Below are positions 13,369-43,500 of a DNA stretch of 64,000 nucleotides, one piece after another. Position numbers and translations under genes: made by a program. The notes under the pieces are model-generated. The model worked only from the letters and a program-made list of their open reading frames with translations, searched no databases and was not told where the DNA came from. Within the stretch, counting starts at the first letter, position 1. Every line of letters begins with the position of its first letter. Origin of the DNA: Helopsaltes ochotensis (Eukaryota > Chordata > Aves > Passeriformes > Locustellidae); contig VXBM01000542.1 of the NCBI GenBank assembly GCA_013400155.1, forward strand, positions 461,658 to 525,657, read 5' to 3'.

Positions 13369-13875
13369 CCCTACTACATGGCATTATGCAAACATAGGCC
13401 ACTTTGCAAAGGAGACAGTTGCAAAACAACTTTTAAAAGTTAGCACTGTTTTCAGAACACAAGGCACAAAACAAAAGCAGACATCACGCCAGAACAATGA
13501 ACTTCACATGAAAGCTAATACCTGACCTGTACCATCCTTAAATATCTTACAATGTTAAATAGAGAAATGAAAAAAAATACAGCAGCAACATAATTGTAAT
13601 TTTGACTTTAGAAACAGTGCGTAGACCCCTCCTGAGTTGTTTACTCCAACCATTTCAGAGACAGTAACTTAAAAGTTCTCAATGTTTGTTTCACAGGAAA
13701 AAGTTTTCAGTGTCTGAGAAGTTAAACCTTTGTTAGGCTTTCTTGGATTTTTGCTTGGTAACTTGAAAAGTTAGGAGTTCTGTCCTCATCCAAGAGAAGA
13801 TGCTTAAGTAAGGTTGTTCTATAATTAAGCCCACTGATGTACCTTACATAAAAACTGACCAGAAAAATCTATAGT

Positions 13876-30361
<16,486 letters not shown>

Positions 30362-30600
30362 GAGGGAGGGGAGCGGGCTCCGACCCCCGGGCGGCTCTCG
30401 GGGCTGAGGAGACAGCGCGGAACCGCCGCCCCCGGCGGGGACCTGCGGAGGAGGTGCCGGGCGGGAAGGAGCCCGCGCCGGGGAGAATGCGGAGGCGGCC
30501 GCCGGCCCCGCGCTCGCGGGGCTTCCGGAGTTCCCGGCGCTGGTTTTCCTTGAGTGCTCGCTGCACGCTGGAAACGTTCTTTCCCCACTTCTACCGAGCT
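30362..30600 (-). promoter_or_regulatory. BCL7A: CpG island, likely BCL7A promoter and 5' UTR
   Basis: The 200 bases right of the gap are GC- and CpG-dense, with many GGCGG and CCGCC runs and no clear TATA box. Composition falls to normal after about 30600. Position upstream of the hidden BCL7A exon 1 on the minus strand makes promoter or 5' UTR the simplest reading. The matching GC-rich shoulder on the left of the gap starts near 29440. Confidence 0.55.
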
Positions 30601-30671
30601 CAGGCCGTAAGTTACCCCAGAACTAAAAGGTTTGTCCGATTTCGGCTCGCCTGCGCTCTAAACGGTCACCA

Positions 30672-30833
30672 AGAGCTGCCCGGGGAGGTGGTGGAATCAC
30701 CTCCCCTTCAGGGAAAGACTGGATGTGGCACTTGGTGCTATGGCTTAGTTGACAAGGTGGTGACCGGTCGAGGGTTGCAGTCGATTATCCCAGAAATCTT
30801 TTCCAACCAAATGGATTCTCGTGATTCTGCGAT
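30672..30833 (+). mobile_element. CR1-type LINE 3' end, plus orientation
   Basis: The segment begins with GCCCGGGGAGGTGGTGGAATC and passes through GGATGTGGCACTTGGTGCTATG and GGTGGTGACC. It ends in AATCTTTTCCAACCAAATGG followed by short ATTCTCGTG / ATTCTGCGAT repeats. This is the order of motifs at avian CR1 3' ends, including the terminal 8-base microrepeat. Only about 160 bases remain. It overlaps a plus-strand open frame (30454-31017) that I therefore do not call a gene. Confidence 0.87.
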
Positions 30834-31614
30834 AAACCAATGCAGTGTAGCAGCATCGAGAGCACTGTTACATTTTACCACAAAGCAAAATCCAGTCCTA
30901 AAATCCAGGGCTTTTAAAAACCTCAAAGCACTTCACATGGAGATAATACCTATTTTTGTAGAGGGCAGTGACAGACACCCATTCTACCCTTGCACCAGTT
31001 GCTGTGACAGACCTTGAACACGGGGATGGGCAATGAAGTACCCTGTTTAACAGGAAGCATAAATCCATACAGCAGATTTATAAAGTTTCTCTGCTGCTTT
31101 AAATAATTCCAGTAATATCCATAGAACTGGGCTGCTTCTGAGCAGTGGAGGCTCAGCTCTGACAGAGATCCATGGAAGTACATGAGCATAAAGGGTAAAT
31201 GAGTTTCATGGGAGGTGATGCTCTGCAGGAAATTTGTCACAGACCTGTGAGTTCTGGTGTGGTACTGCTGGACTCCCTCATTAACTTCTCCCTAATGCAC
31301 ACCTTGCTGCTCCTGCTAATTGTACAATCACAGATGCTCTGAGTACACAACAGCCATCTCTGTTTAAAAAACATTGCTTCTGAAAGCAACGCTTCTTAAG
31401 GGCCTACATTATTATTCTAATTGATGCCGAGGATGATGTAAAGAAGGAAGCTGTTCAACAGCACTTCACTGATCTTTCTACAGCAACTCGTATCAGTCTC
31501 ATTATGCTGTTTATACACACACAGAGCGATGCTGTCCCATTGGTATTACACTGCTAATTGGAATTACTACTTTCAGAAAGAAAACGTCAGTTTAAAGGCC
31601 AAAAGAGAAGCGTG
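30834..31614. other. Intergenic region between BCL7A 5' end and CFAP251 3' end
   Basis: About 0.8 kb of AT-rich sequence with no recognised exon, RNA gene or repeat. Confidence 0.6.
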
Positions 31615-32093
31615 GTTTTAATGTATACCACAGCATTTATTTCTTTACCGAGGTCCATTGGATTTATAATTACAAATCCATTCTAACCTGTCAAAACATT
31701 TATCAATGTATCGAATCAATACAATGCTCTTACATTGCTCTTCTGCTGTCAGGTTTCACAAATGAATACTGTCTTAAACTAATGAAAATAGACTGCATCT
31801 GGCATAAACCCACCTGAAATGACTTCTGGGAAGGTTCCAGCCAAGGATGGAGTGGCCACCTGCTTCATCCTTTCCAGCCATTCCAGTGTTTCCCTATATA
31901 GGTGTGAAATTACAGGTTTGTGGCATGTGCCAAACTGGGGACATATTCTAGAGTTTGACTGAAGTGCAACTATGTGACCTTTCCTTTGCAATAAACACAA
32001 GCCATAAATTTTGCAGGTATTTGAGGAGAGGATTCTGGAAAGTAGGAACAAACAGGAAATCTAGTGGTAGCTATGGTTCTGAGCCTTTGTAGA
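31615..32093 (-). other. CFAP251: Putative CFAP251 3' UTR
   Basis: Downstream of the TGA at 32094-32096 on the minus strand, the first good AATAAA hexamer is at 31636-31641. That predicts a 3' UTR of roughly 480 bases. The boundary is inferred from the hexamer only. Confidence 0.4.
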
Positions 32094-34562
32094 TCAAGGA
32101 TTCTTTTTTTCTGGTTCAGCAATAGGTAAGCCAAGAATGTCTGCAACAAATATCTCTGCTGTGATTTCTGCTGGAATTTCTTCTTCAGTCAAAGCTGCTG
32201 CACCTGGAGAGCAGTAATAACAACACAAGACACACAGAAGCAATGTCAAAATGGCTTTGCAGTAAAATTTATAAGCAGCAATAAGTGAATGAAATGTTAT
32301 TAAAGATATATGAAGGGATCATGACAAAGTGATGGTTTACAAGCCCGATACTTTATGTGCTTGTGTCAGGGATTAAACCTGTCAAATCTGTGTCTCTCAC
32401 CTTGCAGCAGGTCCCTGCCTCAGAGGAGTCATGGGACAACTTTTTCACTTGGTCATTTGATGTGATTTAGGATCCTGAGGGATCCAGGGATTTCAAAGTT
32501 CCCTTCAGGAACAGCACCTTTACTGCATGGGGCCTATTGCCAGCGACCCTAAACAGACGCTGTTCCAAACTGGTGGGGACTGGGACACAAATTGTACCAA
32601 AATGCCGTTCCAATTACAATGGGCAATTAAATACAGCCACTTGGCTCAAATCAATGCTATAATTTGCTGTTCCAGACTGGTGTAGGCTGGGACATAAATT
32701 GCAGACAAATGCAGTTGTTACCAACAGCTCTGTTACAATGGGCACTGCGGCCTGGGTGAAACCAGCACTGGGATTTCCCTGTGTGTTTCTAATTTCAGCT
32801 CCAGCCAGCAGATAAACAGCAATGTAATCTTGTCAGGCCCCAGTTATAGTTCATTGTCCATTTATTTTTAGATACACCCATGCAATTGCTGCGTGGATGA
32901 AGGACAGTCTGTAGCTCTGTGACTATTTTTGCAATCCCATCTGAGCAGTTTTGACAGCTCTTGGCCTAACGGAGTAAATGGGTTTGAAATTTAAATTATT
33001 CCATTTGGGAGTTGAAACAACCCTGCTTCTGTGCTGTGTGGAATGCTAATCCTGTACCTGTGGCATCGCAGGTGTCCAGTTCGGAGCCTCCTTTCCTGGG
33101 TCTCCTGCCCAGCAGGGTGGTCAGACACTCAGCCAGCTCGTCCTCTGTCATCTGCTCCCCTGCACAAAAGAGAGCACCACCAGCCCGTGGGTTATGGGGT
33201 TGAGAGCACAAAAGCTCAAAGGCAGCTCAAATTAAACTAAACAGGACAGTTCAAAAGAGGATCTGGCTTCTCTGGGATAGAGGCATATACACTGCCAACT
33301 AAAACACATGATCCCAACGCAGGAAAATGCTGATCCTAAGGAAAATTGCTCTTCCCTATAGCTTTTTTGGGGAAAAAGTTAATCAAAGGGAGAAACTCTG
33401 ATGCAGACAGCTCTTTAAGCTATATTGCAGTAACAGGGGCTTGAGCTTCTATTCCCACTGGAGAATTCCTGGCACAGACCACAGTCCATGTAGCCATTTC
33501 CATGCAGAGGAAGAGAAAGGTGGAGAAAAGTCTTGATTTAGTATCTTGAAATAACATGGACATAGCACTTGTTCCCAGTTAGTGGCTGGCTCATGCCCTG
33601 GAGCATGAGGTTATAGATCTGTTATGAAACTGTTCTATCTGATGTACCTATTTATGGGTGTTCACACCATCTGTATAAATAGCTAACCTTTCTCACACTG
33701 GTTCAATCAGTGGTTTCCAAGGATCTTTGTGGCAAGGAGTCGTGCCAAGTGATGTACTGTGTAAACCAGCATTTCCCTTTACCTGTTCTAATGCTCAGCT
33801 TCACTTTTACACCAGAAGTCAGACAACAGAAGTTTGTTACTAGCACTCTATGGCACTGGCCACAAGCATATTAACACCCACCTTTATGGTGTTCTCCCTG
33901 ATTCAGCTCAAATAAATTATCCCATCTTTTCCATCTCTACACAGATTTAGCCCAGGACCAATTTCATCCCTCCTTTCTTGTCTCCCTTTTATCAGTTTTA
34001 TACTACTCTTCCAGAGCCTGTGTGACTGGAAGAGAGAACAGCAATTCAGATAAGGGCACACAGGGAGAAGGATACATTTTGCCAAGATCCATACTTATCA
34101 TTTAACAGCTGAGATACCTCAGGCCAGCAGAGATTTCCAGAGCAGTAAAAGAAGCACAGCTGGGACGAGACATGTTATTATTCAATTTAAAATCTTAAGG
34201 CAGGTGGCTCCTCATGCCTGCCCTGGTTACCAGGTTCTCATTCCAGAATAATTTCTTGCTGCAGGGAAAAAGTTCTGAAATTGCAGGCAGAAGTAGCAAG
34301 CATCAAACTGATATTAGAAACAAAATAACCCACCTCTGCACTGAAGCAGTGACAGGAAGTCTCCTCTGTCAATAACTTTGTCTCCCTTCTTGTTATCATA
34401 ACCAAGAACCTGAAATGCTCGTTGTATGGTTTTCATTGACAAGCCAAGTGCAGGTCGATGATTTGTATAAAGTTTGATAAAATCCCCTAAATCGATTTTT
34501 GTCACTTCTTCTCCAGTTTCCGCATACTTGCTGAATTTTACTTCATTGATCATTTCTTCAAT
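32094..34562 (-). CDS. CFAP251: CFAP251 C-terminal EF-hand-like exons 20-22
   Basis: Exon 20 (34562-34334, residues 824-900) begins IEEMINEVKFSKYAETGEE. It continues through DLGDFIKLYTNHRPALGLS to FQVLGYDNKKGDKVIDRGDF, a helix-loop-helix layout. Exon 21 (33159-33058) reads GEQMTEDELAECLTTLLGRR. Exon 22 (32203-32094) reads ALTEEEIPAEITAEIFVADI and ends in a Lys/Pro tail before TGA. The layout matches the EF-hand pair known at this protein's C-terminus. The loop DNKKGDKVIDRGD lacks the usual acidic residues at several calcium positions, so calcium binding is doubtful. Confidence 0.9.
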
Positions 34563-37500
34563 CTAAAGATCAAGACAAGGCATATTGTTACACGATTTAT
34601 TTTGAAGAGCATTGGGCCAGTTTCCGATCCTGGGAATGCCAACGTCCCCAAGCCATGCATGTGTTGGTGCCATGATCACATCCCAGGAGGAAGCTGCACT
34701 CAGCAGCTGAGGATGGGAATGGCCAACAGTTACACACCTGCTGACATGACAATAACAAGTAAAGGTGGGGGTTACACATACACAGTGGTTTTGGATTTCC
34801 TCTCTCGTGACAGGCACTCGGTGACCCTGCAGCTGTTACCGGCACCTTGGGCACAGCTGTGTCTCCACTCTGGGACAGTGGGCAGGCCAACCACAAACCA
34901 GTAAACACACCATCCTTGCTCTGGAGGCACACACACAAGGGTCCCAACAGAACCAGGCTGCACACCCTGACTGGATAAGAAATCTTATCTTTCCCTGCTC
35001 TTCCCTGTGTCTAGGCAGGTTCAGACACTGCACAAGCCAAATCCCAAATGTGCTCAGCGGGGCTGGCACCCTGTACTGCCGCATCCCTCACTCTCCTCTC
35101 GGACAAACAGGCAAGCACTGGCTGTGCTGGATACCAGTGGTTTTCCTGAATTCTGGTGCTGTGAGTCAGCCCAGTTGGCAGCTGTGCAGATGTGTGTCCA
35201 AAAGGCAGCATCTGCTCCATGCCTTCATTGTACTTGCAGCCCCTTCAGAGATACACGGGCAGCAGAGAGGCGCCGGGAGAATTCCCCGTGCCAACACGTA
35301 CCAGGCCTGCTGCTCCCCGGGAAGGGAAGCTGATGCAACATCTCCCCAGGGAGGACTTTGCATTCAGCCTTGGGCCTTTGTCCTTGTGTCACAAGTTTTT
35401 CCACTGAATGAAGCCCAGGGAAGAGAGAAATCTCAGCCCTATATTTTTCCTCTAGTGAATGTCACACCAAGCAAGAACAGTCATTTTCACTCGGCTCTGG
35501 CTGATCTGGGATTAGGTTTTATATCAACCCTACTGAACTACAGAAGAAAAACACCAATTCCCAAAAGCTTTACTAGTCAGCCCAAGCTGCCTTTTCTTCC
35601 TCCTGCTTTTCTTTTAGTAAAACACTCTAGAGAGAGATGAACCTTCTCTCTGGATTTATTACTGATTGTAGGTTGCCTAGTTTCACAACAGCTCAGCACC
35701 TCTGTTTCCATGCCTGAAATGCTGTTTATATTTTAATTTGGAGAAGTGTGGGGCGTTATCAGTTATTATTCCAGAGACATTTCCCAAGGGAATATGTTTT
35801 CTGTGTCCCCAAGAGGCAAAAATGTAATAACCCAAGGAAAAGATCCAACATAGTATGAACAGATAACACCTCAACCTGGCACCAGGGCAAAGGAGCCCCA
35901 GCTCAGACAAACATTTGCTGGTTGTGGGGGCTCCAAAGTGAGGGGGTTTGGTGGCAGCTGTGGCAAAGGTCCTGCCTCCCATCTGGTGGCTCCCTGGGCA
36001 GATGGGGTGGCACAGACTCAGAACAGTGCCTCAGCAGCCTGTGCCGTGGCAGAGATGAACACAGCCTCCCCCGCAGAAAGGCTGGGGGAGTGCAGTGATG
36101 CACCTCTTCCCTTGGGAGAGCCTCTCCTGCTGTGACGGGCTGGAGCTCAGGGGCCGTTATTCAAATCTCCTTGCTTCAGATTCAGTCATGCCAGGTTACA
36201 CATTACACATGAGGTTTGTATACGGCACAAGCTGCCTTGGAGAAACAGCCACAAAAGGGGAAGAAGCAGCACCCTTATTAAATCAGTTCTCTCTGCTGTA
36301 AAATTTTGACCCTGAGGTTGCCTCATTGAACAGCTCTGAGCTGTCAGGTTCCAGGTTTGCTCAGCCTCCCTCTGCAGTTACCCAACTTGCTAGCAAGGAA
36401 ATTTTTTTAGGAGTTTTCTGCCAGGTTCTGACCACTTCTATATTGATGCAGACCAGATAGAAATACATTGAAAGCCAATAAATATATCCCAGAGCCATCC
36501 AGCACGGTAATGGTCAGAATCTGGCCCTTAGAACACTTGGGAAGTGCTATCAGTCTTGCTCTTTCTTCTTTTAATAACAACAATAAAAAGAGCTGACCAA
36601 CCTCTTCCTCTGATGGATAAAATCCTATTGCTCTCATTACAGAAGGAATTTCCTCCAAGGGAATATGTGTTGACACCTGTCTCCTCTCCAGTGTGTCGAT
36701 ACCTTGTCTGCACAGCTGTACGTAGTAAAAATAGTCCTCCAGTTCCTGCCAGGGATTCAAACAAACACTGCAAATTTCAGTTACCAACAGGCACAGAAGA
36801 TAAGGCTCCTTTTAGGGTTTTACTAACAGCCATATAATGAGATTTCTGTTAAAGGCGAGCTGGACAAAACATAAAGAAATGTCAGGCCTGTATAAATTAA
36901 ACTCCAACCAGATGTGGCCAGACAGCGTTCACGGTGTGCATAATTACCCTGAAGAATTTGCCTTCTCTGCCGCCATCCAGGAGGTTGTAGAATGGGATCA
37001 AGTCCTCCCCACCCAGGAAAGCAGCAGCATCCAAGGCACTGGCAGAAGTGGAGGAAAGAAGGTAGAGGAAGGGTTCATGTGAGGAGAGTTTTCACGGTTC
37101 CCTTTCTAGTCGTTGTTCACAGACACTTTCAATAAATAAAATCCCTGAGCCTTAGAATTCAGGAAAGAAAAGCACTGCCTTGAACCCTGTGCTATTTTAT
37201 CATCAGCTGCACTTCTACAGCATATTTCATACCCAGGTTTTACATACAATAGCACAGTGTGGGAATTAATTATTACTGAATGGTCCTCTTGTTTAGTGGA
37301 ATGAGTACAGGGCTGGGAGCCAGGAGCTTTTCCATGGACTTGAACTTGGTGTCTGGCATTTGGCTTTTCTGCTTCCTTATAGAGACATTGAGGGAGATGA
37401 ATTAGCTAGATCAGCATTTTGAACATGCAGAGAAGGCTGGGGCTTGGTGTTTGCAATAAACCACACAACTCCCTGTTCCTTAATCCAACACATTTTTCCC

Positions 37501-40500
37501 CAATAACTCAGTGCAATCCATTACCCGACTTCCTCTGCCGTGGCGGGCGACGGAGTCGCAGGTGCAGTTTGCATTAAACTGAAAGTGCCTGAGTAGCCAC
37601 CTCTTTGTTTCAATTTCATAGGCAGTTGGAGCCAAAAGAATCCCTTTGGCTTGTGCAGATGTAAAAAGAAACCAAGCCTGGAAGTGCAATCATGGCATAG
37701 CACTGCCACATAGTACCCCATGCCTGGCAGCCAGGCTGCAGCTTTCACACACACCTCTCTAGTGCTGCCTCCACTGGGGTTTTTTTGCAAGCCTCATGCT
37801 TTTGTCATAATTAAGTTATTTGGGTATTAAACACAGTGGAGATTCACAAGATGCCAGAAGCGGCAATAAAATGATAATTAGCTCATCAAAAACTTCGCTC
37901 CAAAAACAAATTACATAGAAATTCAATGTTGCCTGGACTCTGGCCAACCATTATAAAGAAGGATCATTTATATTCTATTGCCTTCCTTAAAATGTCGCTT
38001 ATCCTGACCCCCGACTGTTTAAGGCACACAAAGTGGAAAAGAAAATAAATAAACCCATTGCTTTCCCACCCAGGTTTCCTTTGTTCTGGCACATGAAGGT
38101 GAGCTGGCTTGGCACTCCTTGGGCTTTGCTCAGAGCGAATGGTACCTGCAAAATGTGTTCCTTGCAGGACCAGCATGTGTCTTAATCACAAAGCCTTGGT
38201 CCTAGGAAGGTGAGGGTCAGTGGTGTTTCCCAGGTAAATGGCAAACATAGGAGCAAGGGCTAAATGCCAGCTCCCATGGAGTTACTTCCCAGAAACCAGG
38301 AGACACAATGCTCTGTGCTAGGAGGGTGTTGTGCAGGATTTGGAAAAAAAGCCCCAAAACAGCACAGCCTGAGGGAGACGATGCCACACTATCCCAACTC
38401 TGCCATGGACTAAGCTCCCTTCCCAGTCCCTGAAGTGTGAAGTGGTTCCATGGTGGCCTGACAGTTTTGATGCCACTCACAGCTGCCTTGCTCCGTTTCT
38501 ATGTACAAATATATCTATTGGGCACCTGCACCCCCGAGGGAAGAGCCTGTGCCCCAACCATGTATTGCACTGAGCAGCTTTGGTCCTTGACATGCCAAGA
38601 AACCAAAATATCTATCCTGCCTTGGCTGTGTTACCTTCCTGTCGTGTGGGAGCACGTCTGACACCACTGCCCAAGGGATCTGGCAGAGGGAAACCTGCAG
38701 AGGATGGTGTAAGAAACCTGGCAGATCCATCACTGGTGCTCTGGGCCAGAGCCTGGAGATCCTCCTTTGTTAAAGCAGCCTCTGCTCTTCAACCACCCCA
38801 TTTACTACAGGCCATTTATTCATGTAAGCAAAGCTTTATGGGATTAAGGTGGCTTGTCCTAAATCCAGTCTTCAAACACAGGGGGGATTTCCCAGCAAAT
38901 TCCTATCCCATTTGGAGAGCAGAGACTTTTCTATGCTTTTCACACAGCTGCCCTGTGTTCCTTCTGCAGCCAGTGCTGCTCCTCTGGTCCCTGCCTAACC
39001 CTGACAATCTCCCATCACATTGGCCAGGCCTTCACAAGAATCACAAAATCCTCTGCCCAACTTCTCACCATTTGGGCACCATTTCCCTGACTGGAATGTT
39101 GTTTAGGCACTATGGCCATCCCTGTGAGGTTTGCTGGCTTAATCCCTCCTACATCACAGAGAGGGGAACAAAACCCCCCAAAAATACCCCTGTTTCAGTT
39201 GCCATCCCACATAGCTGCTTGGGGCCCAGTGGGTTGGCCGAGCAGCTGTGGAAAGCAGTAACAAAATTCCTTTCCCTTTCCTGCCATAACTCACGGTAGG
39301 TTGACCTTCCATTTCATAAAAGTGCGCTCCTTCCCCCCGGCTGTAAAGATGTAACGCCCGTCATAGGAGATGGCAAAGTTAGAGGCGCCATCTGGGTGGC
39401 AGATGAAGGCTGAGGACTTGTGGGGGTTGCCATCGACGGGCAGCATCTGCAAGCCCACCTGTAAGGGAAGAGGGAGTCTGGGAGGGCTGGGGTCCCACTG
39501 GGCAGTGCCACATCCCCTTCCCCAGGAGCTCGCTCAGCTCGCAGGCAGGACCAGCCTACGCGTGGTTTCATCGTCAATGAAATTCCCCAGGGACCACCAG
39601 AGCTGCAGGTGGGGGCTCTTGTTCAGCTAGCAGGTGGGGCTCCGTACCTTGTCCTTTGTAATGAACACCAGGTAGTGTTGTTGGGGGTCCGCAGAGCTTG
39701 TCCTAGGGAGGATTTGTATCTTCTCCAAGGGAGAGCCATAGGTTGGTCCCAAAAGGGTCTTTCTGAAGGCAAACAATGTATTTATCCACTCTAGGCCACA
39801 CAAAACATTCTTCCCCTCTGAACAGCTGTTGTGTGGAAGGATGGGTAGATATGGGAGAAGCAGAGGCTTGGTGCTACTGGCTGAGAGAAAAGGATAGGAC
39901 AGGGTATCTGGCTAGAAGGAACTACACTGGGGCTCAGAAATTAATTTAGTGCTCAGAGATTATTATGCTTTGTTCATATGGACTCCGGTCTCTTTGTCTG
40001 GTCTCTAAATGCTGCATCTCAGGTCCAATGTGCTGAGCAGACCAAGACCCACTTGCAGCCACAACCTTGCTAAATGACACATTAGTGAACAGCAGAGTGG
40101 GCATAAGAATGGAGTGACCTGAGGGCTCTAGAGCCATCACAAGATCTGCATCACAGAGGGAAAATCATGTGCTCATGTGTGGGAGTATGGTGGTTATTAG
40201 ACCAAGGAGAACACAGGGTCAGGAGCAGGCTCCCAGGTAATGGCAGACCTGAATCAATCCTCTACCTGCACACTTTGGTCAATCCTCTACCTGCACACTT
40301 TGGTCGTTGTGTTGTAGAGCTTCATTTTGTAGCAGTTGTTGGCAGTGAGTAAAAAGGACTCAGTGCTGAGCTGCGGGTACCAGGTCAAGCACAGGGGCAC
40401 TGCAGCCTGCTCCAGCCTGGCTCTGTGTGTGACCACCAAGTGGTCCTTGATGCTGCTGTTCAGGTCATATTCAACCTGGAGGGAAGACAAGGAAACACAG

Positions 40501-43500
40501 CAACTCCCCTGTGGTCTGCCCTGCGCCCTCGACCTTGTGGATTCACTGGATTTGCATCTCTTGGAGAAGCCACAATAGGAGAGCCTCAGCACCAAGACCA
40601 GGCTGAGAAACAACCTCCAGCAATGGAGCTGGTGGGGAAGAAGTTTGGGAGCCATGGAACCAAACATGGAGCCTCCTCTGATGGCCTTGTCCAACCCCAC
40701 CCCTTTAACCACAAATCTTCACTGTCCTTTAAACTTTTGCATCAACCCACCAGCTGCCGGTCCTCCCCGAGGCTCAGGAGCCTGGGCTCGTTGCTGTCTG
40801 AGTGGACCCCAAAGAGGAGGGTCCGGATGGGTTTGTAGTGGGAGTCCAGCCCTGCCAGGTGTTCCCAGCATCTGCTCCCATTTTGCAGGACTCTCTTGTA
40901 AACAATCACTGAATAAGTCTCATCCTGCAACAACAGCACAAAGGTCAATGGGGGAAACCTTTTTTCTTTGTACAGATCATTGCCAGGTACTACAATCTCT
41001 GAGCCGAACTGCTTCAATGCTGCCTCAATACTTCTACACTGAGACATGGGGTTGAGGGAACACCATTCCCAGAGCACCATCCAGGAGGAAATCCCTGCTC
41101 CAGCCCCTTCTTCAGATGGATGCAGAGCTAAGACTTGTCACTAAAGTTAGGGACAGGTCACTGCTAGCAGCGGGTCTGCGGAGCCGCTGTGACTGGTGAC
41201 GTTTTTACACAGTGACTCTTCAAGCCAGGAAAAGCATTTCGGAGTCACCAAGCCCCAGGGGAGGGACGGCCCTCTGCCCTGCTCGCTCTGTGCCTCGCAG
41301 GATGGCCGGCAATTCCCAGTCCCTCCCAAAGCTGCCCCGCGAGCAGCGCATGTAAATCACCGAGCGGAAAAAACAAGCTTACAGCGGTTGCGAGGTACTT
41401 GGAATCGTGAGAGAAGCTGATGTGAGTCACGGGAGCTTGGGAGAACTGGAATTCCTCGCAGATGGACTGAAGGGAAATTGCATCAAGGATGTGAACGCTT
41501 CCATCAGTAAAACCAGCGGCCAGAAAACAACCTGGGAAGCAGATCAGAAAACTCTCACACCACCACTACTCCCAGGAAGGCCAATGTTTGGCACATGGGG
41601 AGGTCACAGGGCTGGGATACCTTCAGGATCATAGGATAAGCACTGGATGCCGGCCTCAGTGAATATCCTGCTAACGAGGTACTGGGTCTGCTTGTATTCC
41701 CACACCTTCAGCAGCCCACAGTGACTCCCCACAGCCACGAGTGGCTCCTGAGGATGGCAGGCAATGGCATGCACAGCTTTCTTCGCCTCTTGCATGATTT
41801 TTTCAAAGTTTGTGCTGTCTGTTGCAACATGGAACATGGTTGCATCAGAGGTTGAAAGGATAAAGTTCCTGTTTAGCGTGAGAGAAACAGAATTCGATGA
41901 ATCAGACCAACTGGCTCATGTCCCTCCAAGCTATATTACACATCAGTCTCTTTTTAGAGTTAGTTGGACAATCACATACATTTTGTGATACACAGTATAC
42001 AAATGCTCCTTGACCTGGAAGGCAAGTGGCACTTAGTATTCATGACCTAGGAAATGGCCATGGGAAGACACTGGAGCCAGTTCCATTTTCTACTTGGCTG
42101 GGCAAGCCAGAAGATGAATGACATCTGGGGAGCTCCTGCCATTTGCAAGTCACTGGTGTGTGAGATGGACAAATGAGCAATTGAAGATACTCTGAATGGG
42201 CTTTTCATGTGTCTCCACACCACCATCACTGGGTCCACGTTGACTGTGCTGCTGTGGCCAAGGTCAGAGGGCAGTTTCAGTCCCTGTCTGCTCACACTGA
42301 CCAGCACAGCAGAGAAGTTTCACCGTGTGACTGGTAATGTGTGAAGCAGACAGCTGGATAGTTATTCACATTACAGCATAAACATGTACAGTTTCAGTCT
42401 GCCTGATTGAGAGTCTGGACCCAGTAAAAGGGACAAGAGAGGACTACACAGAAATCACAGAGTGGTTTGAATGGGAAGGGACCTTAAAGATCATCTTGTT
42501 TCAACACCTTCCACTAGACCAGGTTACTCCAAATCCCATCCAACCTGGCCTTGAACAATTCCAGGCATGGGGCATCCACAGCTTTTCTGGGCATCCTGTG
42601 CCAGGACATCACCATCCTCACAGCGAAGAATTTCTTCCTATATCCCATCTAACTCTGCCCTCTGTCAATTTTAAGCCATTCTCCCCTTGTCCTGTCACTC
42701 CACACCCTTGTCCAAAGTCTCTCTCCAGCTGTTTTGGAGCCCTTGAGGCACTGGAAGGTGCTATGAGGTCTTCTAGGAGCCTTCCCCAGGCTGAGTCTAG
42801 GAACTGCACAGACAGACAAGTGGGGAAGCACAGCCTCTTTGCCAGCTGCTCCGTCACAGCCACCAGTTTATGCACATCTGGCCCAGGCACTGATGGACTC
42901 TGCACCTCTTGCGTGCCTTAGCTGGGCTCTCCTGCCATTCCAAATCCCGCCAGCCTCTGGGATGAGCTCCGGCCTTCCCCTTTGGTTTTCTGCCTTTTGT
43001 ACTGCCCAGAGCAGCTGCAGGTGGCAGGAGCTGCAGCAGCAACCAAGGAAGAGAGCTGAGACAACAGAGACCAACAGGGAAACCAAACCATCCCCCAGGA
43101 CGCTACTCCAGGCTGGAGAAGAACCTGTCCCACACGGCTCTTTGGAAAACACGCACGGCTAAGACCAGACATTGCCAGGAAAGCCTTAACAGGAGTGACA
43201 GACATGTGGTTTGCAGGCTGGATGGAGCCACACAGCAGCTTCATCTGGCCTGCAGACTCGCTATAAATCCTCAGGCACAGCTACGTCAGGCAGAGGGATA
43301 GAGAGGGGCTGGTGACCAGTCACTGTGGTACAACCCTGCGCTGGTGCCACGGCCCAAATCAGCTTGCCAAGCCATGATAAAATCCAACTGGATATGGACA
43401 ACCCTTGGAGAGGTTTAAGGGTGGATTAAGGGGCCCAGTGAGAGCTGGAGGCTGAGCATTAGCTCTGCCTGGCGTGCCGGGTACGTGACAGAGAAGCTGA

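Larger units (their letters stand above)
10200..13875 (-). other. BCL7A: BCL7A 3' UTR
   Basis: The last BCL7A exon continues past its stop codon (13876-13878) through about 3.7 kb of AT-rich non-coding sequence. Minus-strand AATAAA signals occur at 10229-10234 and 10234-10239, with another at 10141-10146; further ones lie near 10707-10724. The exact end is therefore uncertain and alternative polyadenylation is possible. The UTR includes a roughly 98-base T tract (as read on the transcript) at 13270-13367 and a short CA run at 10319-10331. A long 3' UTR is typical of BCL7A. Confidence 0.65.

Noticed and set aside
13207..13443. Poly-lysine open frame
   Set aside because: It is the poly-A tract translated; the region is BCL7A 3' UTR.
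30454..31017. 187-codon plus-strand frame
   Set aside because: It runs through CpG-island sequence and a CR1 3' end and has no protein family resemblance.
37480..37790. Two overlapping minus-strand frames inside CFAP251 intron 17
   Set aside because: Exon 17 and exon 18 already join in phase at the expected protein position, and neither frame has a good acceptor and donor or CFAP251 resemblance.
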